Assembly: GCA_016934575.1 (NCBI GenBank) | Contig: JAFGSN010000178.1 | Location: forward strand, 1 to 56,352 | Reading direction: 5' to 3' | DNA: 56,352 bases | Source of the DNA: Vicinamibacteria bacterium | Lineage (GTDB): Bacteria; Acidobacteriota; Vicinamibacteria; Fen-336 | Shown here: one piece after another, positions 1-7,223 of the stretch | Layout of the letters: each line of letters opens with the position of its first letter | How positions within the stretch are numbered: the first letter of the stretch is position 1 | Made by a program: the position numbers and the translations under genes | Notes under the pieces: model-generated | Database searches by the model: none | What the model saw: the letters and a program-made list of their open reading frames with translations, nothing else | Told to the model about the DNA's origin: nothing

Positions 1-339
1 GGCAGAGACTCACGACTGACCAATGGGATCCATCGGCGCCGGGCAGAAGCGGGATGGACTTCGTCACATGTCAGCCACGAGGCTTACTCAAGCGCTTGTC
101 GAAGATCGTCGCATTCGAGGTCAGTTCCGCCCCCGTCGCAGCGGCGGATCATCATCAAGCCACCGTCTTTGGCGGGGGTAGTCTGACTCTGGGCGCTAAT
201 TCGTCATCATAAACAAAACCGGCTGCCGCTATATCGGATAACGGCGGTTCGTTCGACTGCGTGGTCGGTAATTCTTAATGTAACCAACCGCGCGGACGCG
301 GAGCGCGCTGTAGAGTCAGGTTCGCCGAGGCGGCGCCAG
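1..339. other. No supportable gene
   Basis: All six frames were read. Short open stretches exist on both strands but none has a start with a ribosome binding site or a recognisable product. One leftward frame ending near position 100 reads like a protein tail, but it cannot be assigned to a family. Confidence 0.4.
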
Positions 340-366
340 TTGACATCTCGCAGTTTCTTCTATAGT
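340..366 (+). promoter_or_regulatory. Putative sigma-70-type promoter
   Basis: A perfect TTGACA (340-345) is followed by TATAGT (361-366). The 15-bp spacer is shorter than the ideal 17. It would start transcription near 373, about 55 bases before the membrane protein start at 428. Seen in sequence; activity is inferred. Confidence 0.45.
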
Positions 367-427
367 TTCTGATGTGACAGATCTGACTGCTGGCGCCAAT
401 GTTCCGGCCCGCTATGGGAGTGTGAAG

Positions 428-823
428 ATGACGCGCGCGAAAGTGGCACCTGTCTGGGCCATGATCAGTGGGGTACTCGTAACCCTGCTTGGGCTGTTCC
501 ACAACCGCGGAGTCATGGACGTCTTCCACGGCTACGGCTTCGACCGGCTGGCATCCCTCTCAGGTCGAGGCTTCATCTACATGTATCTAGGCGTCGGTAT
601 CGCCTGGATCGGCGCTGGGCTGCTGCTGTTCGTCAGCGGCCGCGGCCTCAGAAGGGGCGCGTCATGGGCCTGGCCGCTGGGGAGTGCAGCAGCCGTCTTC
701 ATGCTCATCTTCGGTGTTGGGGCGATGGTCATCATGCCCGACAATCCCCCGACAGTTTTGATCGCCGGATGCGCGATCCTGGCTGTGCCCCCATTCGCCC
801 TGTATCGGCCGTCGAGACGGTAG
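428..823 (+). CDS. Small multi-pass membrane protein of unknown function
   Basis: This encodes a protein of about 131 residues with four hydrophobic segments, no obvious catalytic residues and a short basic C-terminus ending in arginines. I do not recognise the family. An upstream in-frame GTG at 374 would add 18 residues, but ATG at 428 is preferred because GGGAG (416-420) sits 7 bases before it and the extra residues are not membrane-like. A promoter-like TTGACA/TATAGT lies just upstream. It stands alone: the sequence downstream is gene debris on the other strand. A role as an integral cytoplasmic-membrane protein is all the sequence supports. Confidence 0.65.
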   Translation: MTRAKVAPVWAMISGVLVTLLGLFHNRGVMDVFHGYGFDRLASLSGRGFIYMYLGVGIAWIGAGLLLFVSGRGLRRGASWAWPLGSAAAVFMLIFGVGAMVIMPDNPPTVLIAGCAILAVPPFALYRPSRR

Positions 824-942
824 GCGGTGCAGCGGCTTGATCGCGGACGAAGTTCCGCCTCTGAAAGATCAGCCCCCGAGTCGGCGGTTTCGGCCTCTGG
901 GTCTAAGGCGATGTCGTCGTCCAGATGATCGAGATAGCCTTC

Positions 943-1080
943 GAGCCACCCTCTGCATCCCACTCACCCGACGACGACTCCGTCGCAGCCGGTCGTGCGC
1001 ACCATGCGGAGCGCGTCCTCGGCCTCCCACACGTCTCCGTTTCCGAGCACCGTGATAGCTACGGCGTTGCCTCGGCGCGC
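943..1080 (-). pseudogene. Remnant of tRNA-dihydrouridine synthase (Dus), 3' part
   Basis: Read on the minus strand, this stretch gives VLGNGDVWEAEDALRM and then TGCDGVVVG. That is the flavin-phosphate-binding end of the TIM barrel in Dus enzymes, which reduce uridine in tRNA. A TGA at 964-966 stands where the family has the Arg of VVVGRGCLGRPW, and the same frame continues with GCRGW beyond it. CGA to TGA is the simplest explanation. Nothing of the first two thirds of a Dus gene or of its C-terminal helical domain is present. The wording (GNGD.W..EDALRM) resembles actinobacterial Dus proteins as I remember them. It is a dead fragment next to the DUF3795 gene. Confidence 0.7.
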
Positions 1081-1088
1081 TTGAGGCT

Positions 1089-1880
1089 TCACTGATGGTG
1101 GCTCCTACTTTTTTTCAAAGGGAACAATCTCTCTGATCTTGGCTCCCCACATCTGGCACAATTTGTATCATACCAGCTCATAGGCAGGCGGCACCGGGGA
1201 CAACGCCATCGCTCTTCTTCGCACTTAATCCATTCCCGAACGCCCATCTCACGAATTTTTTCAAGGTTTGGCAGGTATTCTTTACGGTGCGGATAACCGC
1301 CGGTATTAATCAAATTCGTAATACGATGGCAGGGCAACTCTTCACAGTTAGAACAACGAGCCACATTCTCTTTGTTCGCTGCGCATAGCCTAATATTGCA
1401 GCTTTGGCAATGGGCAGCAAGCATGCCGCCGCTGAGACAGCCGTCGCAATCCCCCCAAGGATGCGATATCCGTATTTGCTCATCTTCGCTGTGTTTAGCG
1501 ATGTAAGACGGGCAGGCTCCGCAATATGTGCCACATACGGCCGCGAGATGTTCTTTGCTCTTGCCTGCTTCCTTTGTACCCGCTCCATCACGTGGGTTGC
1601 TGCTGGTCGTGTCACCTGAGTTTGCGGCAGCACTAGAACCAGTTTTGGGAGCATAACCGTAACCTGGCGAGTAAGCAGAACCGCAACCTGTGCCAACTGC
1701 TGGGTTCCGACCATCAATACCAGCATGTTCAGTGTTATTGCCACTATCACCATTAAAACAACCAACACCAAAAAAACCAAACCCTGCTCGCAACGCGCCA
1801 CGTATCAGGTTACGTCGGGTGAGCGGGTGGTTGACGAGAGTGACCAGGGTTTTACCAGTGTTGGCATCTTTTGTGCTCAT
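1089..1880 (-). CDS. DUF3795 Cys-rich protein with twin-arginine-like leader
   Basis: This protein of about 263 residues starts at ATG 1880, preceded by GAGGAG at 6 bases; an in-frame ATG at 1910 lacks such a site. The N-terminus has TRRNLIRGALRAGFGF, which looks like a twin-arginine signal followed by GVGC, a possible lipid-attachment Cys. A linker of about 75 residues rich in Gly, Ser, Asn and Thr follows. The C-terminal half has the DUF3795 cysteine pattern: CGTYCGACPSY, CDGC, CQSCNIRLCA and CSNCEELPC. A last pair of CxxC motifs (CPRC, CARC) looks like a zinc ribbon. Biochemical function is unknown; metal binding is likely. Base composition is nearer 50% GC than its neighbours, suggesting acquisition by transfer. 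It sits among gene fragments. Confidence 0.8.
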   Translation of the reverse strand: MSTKDANTGKTLVTLVNHPLTRRNLIRGALRAGFGFFGVGCFNGDSGNNTEHAGIDGRNPAVGTGCGSAYSPGYGYAPKTGSSAAANSGDTTSSNPRDGAGTKEAGKSKEHLAAVCGTYCGACPSYIAKHSEDEQIRISHPWGDCDGCLSGGMLAAHCQSCNIRLCAANKENVARCSNCEELPCHRITNLINTGGYPHRKEYLPNLEKIREMGVREWIKCEEERWRCPRCRLPMSWYDTNCARCGEPRSERLFPLKKSRSHHQ

Positions 1881-1962
1881 CGCGTACTCCTCTATGTGTC
1901 GGCGATTCACGCGGGCGGTCGTTTATCATTACATCTACTGAGCGGATTGCGGGAGTACTCGT

Positions 1963-2079
1963 TCGGTTCGTGATGGCCTCTTTTTCGTCTTTGTCACGCG
2001 CGACACAGACTGGCAGAGCTGGGCACTCAGCGATGATCCAGCCGTCCTCGGCTTTGGAGAGCGTAATGTGGAAAATCAT
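1963..2079 (-). pseudogene. hicB: Truncated HicB-type antitoxin, 5' part
   Basis: ATG 2079 opens MIFHITLSKAEDGWI and continues IAECPALPVCV and KDEKEAITN. This is the N-terminal half of a HicB antitoxin, whose partially degraded RNase H fold binds the HicA mRNA interferase. Homology stops after about 39 residues. The usual C-terminal helices are missing and the frame runs on into unrelated sequence that overlaps the start of the DUF3795 gene. The normal PGC in this family reads PVC here, a further sign of decay. No intact hicA is adjacent. Confidence 0.7.
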
Positions 2080-2131
2080 GTCTATTCTCGGTCCTGCAAA
2101 TCAATGCTATCAGACTAGATCGATAGGAATC

Positions 2132-2233
2132 TCATGCGTAAGTGATCGGTTGCGCGGCATCGGCCAGCACCTGCTCTCGGGCGTGGGCCGGTACGGTCCG
2201 GTCGTCGTCATCGTGAATGAGGACGCACGACAT
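2132..2233 (-). pseudogene. Possible HicA toxin remnant
   Basis: This frame ends about 50 bases before the hicB fragment and in the same direction. It reads CVLIHDDDDRTVPAHARE, which resembles the HicA segment containing GSHxxxxH and TVPxH. The catalytic GSH is not preserved, and the last residues do not match the usual GTLRxILRQAG ending. The hicA-hicB gene order and direction support the idea, but the similarity is short and overlaps the end of the hydrolase gene, so this is only a suggestion. Confidence 0.25.
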
Positions 2234-3164
2234 GCCTTCTCCACCATTCATCGATAGCCGTCCAGGCGCCATCGTGCGAGAGGATGTGGTCGTGATCGGC
2301 GCCGGGCACGATGACAAGCTCTTTGGGGCTGGATAGCGAATCGAAGATCCGTCGTGAATGATCCGCCGTCGTCTCACGATCGCATTCTCCGTGGACGAGG
2401 AGCACAGGGACTCGAATCATCGTCGCTGACCGTCGGGGCGACGCCTCCGCCGGAATGAAATCGCCGCGACGGCTCGCAAGCGCCATCGCCGCCGTGACAT
2501 CTTGACTTGTCACAAACCATGGAGCGCGATCGCGAACGATGGAATCAAGGTCGGAGAACGACGATACGGCGATCACATGGCTCACGCGCGGCTCAACCGC
2601 GGCCGCCTGAAGCGCCACCGCGGCGCCCAGGGAATGCCCGATGAGAACCACCGTGGATCCGCGTTCGCTGCCGAGACGGTCGAGGGCGAGAGAGAGATCG
2701 CGTTTTTCGTGATAACCATACGTGCAGTGCTGTCCGGTCGATGCGCCGTGGGCGCGGCCGTCATAGATCAGGACGTCATAGCCGCGCGGAACGAAACGCC
2801 GCGCGATGCCGAGTCCGGACTGGCGATTGTCCGCGATACCGTGAAGATAAACGATCAAGCCATGATGAGGCGCTCCCGCGCGCAAAAGCCATCCTCGCAG
2901 CCGGACGCTGTTGTTTATAAAGGAGATGTCTTCGTAGGGCAAGTCCGGCGACTTCGATATCGGACGCCGGAGAGGATGCAGGATCGCCCGCGCGCCCCAA
3001 TCGGCCGGGAGGCATGATGAGAATAAAACAATCAATGCACCTGCTACGATCGCGAGGCGCGACGTTGCTGCGCCGCCAGTTCGTCCACGCGCCAGTGCCT
3101 TCGTGTATGACGTGAGTTCGGATCGCATGCCGTTGAGCGCCCCGGTCGATCTAGTCTGGAGCAT
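2208..3164 (-). CDS. Membrane-anchored alpha/beta hydrolase
   Basis: This serine hydrolase of about 318 residues has one N-terminal hydrophobic segment (about residues 38-56) that should anchor or export it. The core shows the alpha/beta hydrolase pattern: oxyanion region YLHGIADN, nucleophile elbow GHSLGA, acidic residue in VHGECDRET, and catalytic histidine in GADHDH near the end. This arrangement matches the BAAT/YqkD-like or 'alpha/beta hydrolase of unknown function' group; the substrate cannot be read from sequence. ATG 3164 is chosen because GGGAG lies 5 bases upstream. It is monocistronic, and its 3' end touches a possible hicA remnant, so the last few residues may have been altered by rearrangement. 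Confidence 0.8.
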   Translation of the reverse strand: MLQTRSTGALNGMRSELTSYTKALARGRTGGAATSRLAIVAGALIVLFSSCLPADWGARAILHPLRRPISKSPDLPYEDISFINNSVRLRGWLLRAGAPHHGLIVYLHGIADNRQSGLGIARRFVPRGYDVLIYDGRAHGASTGQHCTYGYHEKRDLSLALDRLGSERGSTVVLIGHSLGAAVALQAAAVEPRVSHVIAVSSFSDLDSIVRDRAPWFVTSQDVTAAMALASRRGDFIPAEASPRRSATMIRVPVLLVHGECDRETTADHSRRIFDSLSSPKELVIVPGADHDHILSHDGAWTAIDEWWRRHVVRPHSR

Positions 3165-3287
3165 GATCACTCCCGTGTCTTACAGTTTGTGACGCTTTTC
3201 ACTGTGTCTCATGCCATTAGTTTCACTCGGCCAAAAGAGTTCGCAAGTCGCGCGGCCGACGCCTAGCGAGCCGACAAGGGGCACGTT

Positions 3288-3389
3288 ATGATGCGATCTG
3301 GCTCGGCCATTGATGGACGGCTTGTAATCGACTCCTTGGCGATGATGACTCCTCCGGTCTCTTCGCCGGACGCGGCGGCAAACGAGTGA
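3288..3389 (+). CDS. Possible small ORF or leader peptide
   Basis: ATG 3288 has a good site (AAGGGG, 6 bases upstream) and encodes 33 residues starting MMRSGSAIDGRL. Its TGA (3387-3389) directly abuts the GTG at 3390 that can start the next gene, a layout suited to re-initiation. The peptide has no recognised family, so it may only load ribosomes for the gene behind it, or be chance. Confidence 0.3.
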   Translation: MMRSGSAIDGRLVIDSLAMMTPPVSSPDAAANE

Positions 3390-4736
3390 GTGACGATGGA
3401 GATTCCATCTTTCAAGAGAATCGGCGCGGTTCCGGCGAAACTCGTGCGGCGTACGCGCACAAAAGGGGCGATTGTCGTCCTGTGCGCCGTTGTGCTCGTC
3501 GCGGGAATCTGGCTGGCGCCGCCTCGAATCACGGAGAATCCGTCGCCGCCCAAGGAAAAAGTGGCTCCCATGATCGAGGCGGAAGTTGAAAGGCGCGCTC
3601 AGGCGCGTTTGTTCCGCGGACTATACGAGGCCGGTCTTCAAGCCCTGCCCCGTGTCGTCGCGTTTCATCTCACGCCAAGCGTCATCGGACGAATGCGGTT
3701 GCTCGACGACTCGTTGCCGATCCCGGGCCGGCCGGTCGTCTCGGGATGCGGACTTCTTGTCGCGGCCAGCGGCGTCGTGCTGACGCATGTCAACGCCCTG
3801 GGCAATGAGCCGAGGCCGCTTTGCATGACGCATGACGGAAGTCTCGTTCCCGCCGGCGTCGTCGCCCGCGAGGCGGCAACAGGCCTGGTATTGTTGCAAA
3901 CGGCGCTCATCGACGTCGACGCTCGATTCCAAGACGGAAAGTTGCCTGCCTCGGACGATATCGCGATAGCCGTTGCGCGCCGGGGAGCCTCGCCCCATAT
4001 CGTGCCGGTGTTGTTCGGAACGGACTGCGTCGAGCAATGCGCCGGCATGTCCTTGGGAGGCGACGTCGAGCCGGGTATGCCGGTCTTCGACCTCTCGGGA
4101 TCGGCGCTGGCCATGATCGGGGGAAACGCGACCGACGTGATTGCGTACGGCGTTCCAGACGCCATGCGACGACTGCAGAGTCTCATCGCGGAAGAGCATG
4201 CCTTTCCCTCATCATTGGGGCTTGTGTTTCAGGCCATGAGCGGCGCCCTGGCGGAAAGGCTGGGAGAAGGCGCGCTCATTAACGGCGTCGAGCCGGATGG
4301 ACCCGCGGATCACGCTGGTTTGCGCGCAGGCGACGTCGTCACGTCAATCGGGAGCGAACCGGTGCGATCGGCCGAAGATGCCCTCCCGCTCATTGTTGGC
4401 GCCCGTCCCGGAACGCTGTTGACGATCGTGTTTCGTCGTAAGAATCGCGACCAGACGGTCGAGGCGATCCCCCAGCCCTCGACTCTCGGCATCTCACGAT
4501 CCGACGCATCCGAGACGCCTCTCGCTGACGCTCCCAAGGCGTGCGACGTTTTCTCCGCCACGGCGCTTTCGGCCGCCGACGTCGACGGAGAGACGAGGGT
4601 GCTCTCGATCGAGCATGCGCGCGTACGCGGACCGGTCTCGGCGCGGCGCATCATCGCGCGCCGACAGGCTCCCTGGCTCGTCCACCTCCAGCAGGGAGGC
4701 GAGCGCTTTTTCGCTCTTCTGGGTGAAGCCCATTGA
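3390..4736 (+). CDS. HtrA-like PDZ protein with degenerate protease domain
   Basis: A 448-residue protein with one membrane segment (about 26-43), a trypsin-like domain (about 110-265) and a PDZ domain (about 275-352) whose core reads GPADHAGLRAGDVV. It resembles DegP/HtrA in order, but the catalytic triad is not visible. The His site (normally LTNxHV) reads VLTHVNAL at 130-137, the Asp site (TDLAVL) reads TGLVLL, and the Ser site (GNSGGPVFD) reads EPGMPVFD. It is probably an inactive envelope protein that binds peptides or partners. Start: GTG 3390 abuts the upstream small ORF; ATG 3396 is equally possible. Its stop overlaps the antiporter start, so the two are translationally coupled and may act together. 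Confidence 0.75.
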   Translation: MTMEIPSFKRIGAVPAKLVRRTRTKGAIVVLCAVVLVAGIWLAPPRITENPSPPKEKVAPMIEAEVERRAQARLFRGLYEAGLQALPRVVAFHLTPSVIGRMRLLDDSLPIPGRPVVSGCGLLVAASGVVLTHVNALGNEPRPLCMTHDGSLVPAGVVAREAATGLVLLQTALIDVDARFQDGKLPASDDIAIAVARRGASPHIVPVLFGTDCVEQCAGMSLGGDVEPGMPVFDLSGSALAMIGGNATDVIAYGVPDAMRRLQSLIAEEHAFPSSLGLVFQAMSGALAERLGEGALINGVEPDGPADHAGLRAGDVVTSIGSEPVRSAEDALPLIVGARPGTLLTIVFRRKNRDQTVEAIPQPSTLGISRSDASETPLADAPKACDVFSATALSAADVDGETRVLSIEHARVRGPVSARRIIARRQAPWLVHLQQGGERFFALLGEAH

Positions 4737-5998
4737 ACGAAATCCTCTCGGTGGGTTTGATCCTGCTCGCGGCGCTCGTCGCCGGCCACGTGGCGCAACT
4801 CCTGCGCATTCCGGAAGTCACGGGATATCTGCTCATTGGCGTTTTCATCGGTCCAGCCGGCTTCGACCTCATCTCACATGAAAACCTGAAGACGCTGGCT
4901 TTCTTGAGCGAGATTGCGCTCGGCATGATCCTCTTCGGCATCGGTTCCATTTTCGAGGTCGCTCATTTCCGCCTCGTCGGGCCGGGAGTCGTGCGTATCA
5001 CGATCTGGGAGGGCACGGCGGCCTTTATTCTCGTTACGGTGGGTCTGTTTGCCCTTGGCCAGCCAATGCCCGTGGCGCTGCTCTTGGGCGTCATCGCCAT
5101 GGAAACCGCCCCCGCGACGACGCTTATGGTGCTTCACGAATACAACGCTCGCGGACCGCTGACGGATCGCCTTCTGGCGTTGATCGCGCTCAACAACATG
5201 TACGTGCTGATGACCTTCGGAGTCGTCACCGCGGCCCTGACCCTGGCCACGTACGCCGGTGAGTCGTGGTGGCTGCTGGCCTATCGCGCGCTCTACGGTC
5301 TCGGCTGGTCCACGGCGGGATCGATCGCTCTCGGCGTCCTGCTGGGAGTGCTGCTCGATCTCTGGGCCGGGCGCGCGCGGCGTGAATGGGGCGAGGGCAT
5401 GATCCTCGCCATGGGATTCGTGCTCGTCGCCGTAGGCGCGGCGCGCTTGCTCAACCTTTCGCCGCTTTTCGCGACGCTCGCGCTCGGCGCCACGCTGGCG
5501 AACACTTCACACCATGGAGACTACCTCTTACGCTCGCTGAGTCGGGCCGATCCGCCGCTTTACGCGGCATTCTTCGTGCTCGCAGGCGCCGAGCTGAATA
5601 TCGAGAGCGTGAAGACGCTCGGCGTGTGCGGTCTCGGCTACGTCGCTCTCCGATCGATCGGGAAGATCGCGGGCGCGCGACTGGGCATACGCGGCCAGAA
5701 CGTGACGGCGGAGGTGCGCCGTTATCTCGGCTTGTGTCTCCTGTCTTCCTCTTCCCTGGCCATCGGACTGACGATTCAGATTCGTCACTCCTTCCCCGTT
5801 TATGCGCAGGCCCTGACCGGCATCGTCCTGGCCTCGGTGCTCATCTTCGAGATCGCCGGGCCGCTTCTGACGCGCTTCGTTCTAGTGCGCGTCGGAGAAG
5901 CACAAACGACGCCCCAACCGCTCCAGTGGTCCGCTTCGAAGACGCGCGGAAAGATCCCGAGACCGGCGGACACAGGGACGCAAGCCTCCGAGGACTGA
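4733..5998 (+). CDS. KefB/NapA-type cation:proton antiporter (CPA2 family)
   Basis: This integral membrane protein of about 421 residues has 11-13 predicted helices. Its opening, with LRIPEVTGYLLIGVFIGPAG, is typical of the Na+/H+ exchanger domain of the CPA2 family, which swaps protons for Na+ or K+ across the cytoplasmic membrane. Helix text such as LSEIALGMILFGIG fits the same fold. There is no RCK/TrkA-N domain; the C-terminal 40 residues are polar and short. The start is TTG 4733 inside the stop of the preceding gene (ATTGA). A GGTGAAG just upstream can serve as the binding site. Transported ion is not determinable. Coupling to the HtrA-like gene suggests joint action in envelope stress or ion homeostasis. 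Confidence 0.8.
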   Translation: MNEILSVGLILLAALVAGHVAQLLRIPEVTGYLLIGVFIGPAGFDLISHENLKTLAFLSEIALGMILFGIGSIFEVAHFRLVGPGVVRITIWEGTAAFILVTVGLFALGQPMPVALLLGVIAMETAPATTLMVLHEYNARGPLTDRLLALIALNNMYVLMTFGVVTAALTLATYAGESWWLLAYRALYGLGWSTAGSIALGVLLGVLLDLWAGRARREWGEGMILAMGFVLVAVGAARLLNLSPLFATLALGATLANTSHHGDYLLRSLSRADPPLYAAFFVLAGAELNIESVKTLGVCGLGYVALRSIGKIAGARLGIRGQNVTAEVRRYLGLCLLSSSSLAIGLTIQIRHSFPVYAQALTGIVLASVLIFEIAGPLLTRFVLVRVGEAQTTPQPLQWSASKTRGKIPRPADTGTQASED

Positions 5999-6014
5999 GT
6001 CGGAATGCGTTCGG

Positions 6015-6028
6015 CGCGCCGCGGCGCG
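6015..6028. terminator. GC-rich palindrome between convergent genes
   Basis: A perfect 14-base palindrome (CGCGCC GC GGCGCG) lies in the 35-base gap between the convergent antiporter and coiled-coil genes. It could fold into a stem of 5 pairs with a CGCG loop in either transcript. There is no T run, so rho-independent termination is uncertain. Confidence 0.3.
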
Positions 6029-6033
6029 TGCAA

Positions 6034-6873
6034 TTACTGCTGAGTCGCCGCGCCGTCCTTATCTTTGGCTTCTTTTACCGGCTCAGCCGCTTCCTGCTTG
6101 GGGATGCTCAGATAGCCGGCCACGCGATCCTTGGCGACCTCGTAAACGACGATCTCGCGCAATCGGCGGCTCCCGCGCAGGTAAAACTGCACCGGCTCGA
6201 GGAGCGTCTTATCCTTCTTCTCGATCTCCATATCGTCGGCGAGAAGAGCGAGCGTGTATTTCTTGTGCTTGGTGTCCGTCTTTCGCAGGCTGATGGCGAC
6301 CGGTCCGACGCGATTGAACTCCTTTGACTTTTTGATGTCGAAGTCGAAGTAGGACCGCTCTCCGGCCTGCTTGAGCGTATCAAGCTCCTGGCGATTGCGC
6401 GCGATCAAGCCGCTTTGCTCGCCAAGATCGCCGATCGCCTTCTGAAGCCGGGATCGTGCCTCATCAAGGACGACCTGGTGGTCGGCCACGGCGCCCTTCA
6501 CCTCTTCCACCTCGCCGGAGATGGCGCCCAGTTTCTCCTGTTGCTCCTTGCGTATCTGCTGAGCCAGGGCTTTGGCTTGCGCCAGTTCCTGTTGGGTGAG
6601 CCCTAGACGCTCGAAAGCCAGCTTTGACTGCGCTTCGAGCTCGGCGTAGTTGTCCTCGATCGCCGTGGCGCGAGAACCGATTTGAGCGAGCTTCGTGTTG
6701 GCGTCCCTGAGCTGTGCGCCGAGGCGATTGCGTGTGGCATGCGCCGAGATTCCGACGTACGCGAGGAGTGAAGCCAGCGCGGCGAGCGCGATGATCATCC
6801 AGATCGGCGTTCGCGTCTTCGGCGCCGGCTCAGTCTCAGGCTTGTCCTGAGGTTCCAAGATCGATTCCATCAT
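6034..6873 (-). CDS. Membrane-anchored coiled-coil protein, acidobacterial type
   Basis: A 279-residue protein with a polar N-tail, one membrane helix (about 23-43), a long coiled coil (about 50-170, rich in Ala, Gln, Glu, Leu) and a compact C-terminal beta-rich domain containing YFDFDIKKSKEF and GPVAISLRKTDTKHKKYT. It ends in a charged tail. I recall similar proteins of unknown function from Acidobacteriota genomes; no enzymatic motif is visible. The coiled coil should project into the periplasm. The gene lies downstream of ftsZ in the same direction but is separated by about 350 bases and has its own promoter-like sequence at 6936-6964. A structural or scaffolding role in the envelope is a guess. 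Confidence 0.75.
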   Translation of the reverse strand: MMESILEPQDKPETEPAPKTRTPIWMIIALAALASLLAYVGISAHATRNRLGAQLRDANTKLAQIGSRATAIEDNYAELEAQSKLAFERLGLTQQELAQAKALAQQIRKEQQEKLGAISGEVEEVKGAVADHQVVLDEARSRLQKAIGDLGEQSGLIARNRQELDTLKQAGERSYFDFDIKKSKEFNRVGPVAISLRKTDTKHKKYTLALLADDMEIEKKDKTLLEPVQFYLRGSRRLREIVVYEVAKDRVAGYLSIPKQEAAEPVKEAKDKDGAATQQ

Positions 6874-6935
6874 ATCCCCCTTGTTTCGTACGAGCCGCCG
6901 CGAAAAGCGCCGCTCGTGCTTGACCGGCTGATGAT

Positions 6936-6964
6936 TCTATAGCCTTTCATCCGCGTTGCGCGAA
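6936..6964 (-). promoter_or_regulatory. Putative promoter of coiled-coil gene
   Basis: On the minus strand TTCGCG (6964-6959) and TATAGA (6941-6936) are separated by 17 bases. The -10 element is good and the -35 element is weak. The predicted leader is about 55 bases, and GGGGG stands just before the ATG at 6873. Confidence 0.4.
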
Positions 6965-7223
6965 TCGCCCGCCACGCCATCGCCGCGCCCTCCATGCCGG
7001 TATCGAGTCTCCATGCAATGTCGCGCGCTGTTGTGAAGCGCGAGTCATGTGAGAAGGCGCCCCCCAGTGTCTCGATGATCTCGGGGTTGGCGGGATTGCG
7101 AAAGGATATAACGTTCGAGGGTACCGAACGAACGACGAGAGATGCCGAGGGGAAGCCGTACGAGCGTCTCTAGAGAAGCAGAGCGCCTGACGCGTACCAG
7201 CATTGTGGCGGCGGCGCCGTGAC
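6965..7223. other. Gap downstream of ftsZ without a supportable gene
   Basis: A minus-strand frame is open from about 7170 to below 6950 and looks somewhat protein-like, but it has no start codon until its middle, no ribosome binding site and no recognised family. It may be a decayed gene or chance in GC-rich DNA. No clear terminator for the division operon was found. Confidence 0.3.

Noticed and set aside
577-963. Leftward 128-codon frame as a gene
   Set aside because: It starts inside the Dus remnant just beyond its TGA and overlaps the better-supported membrane protein on the other strand.
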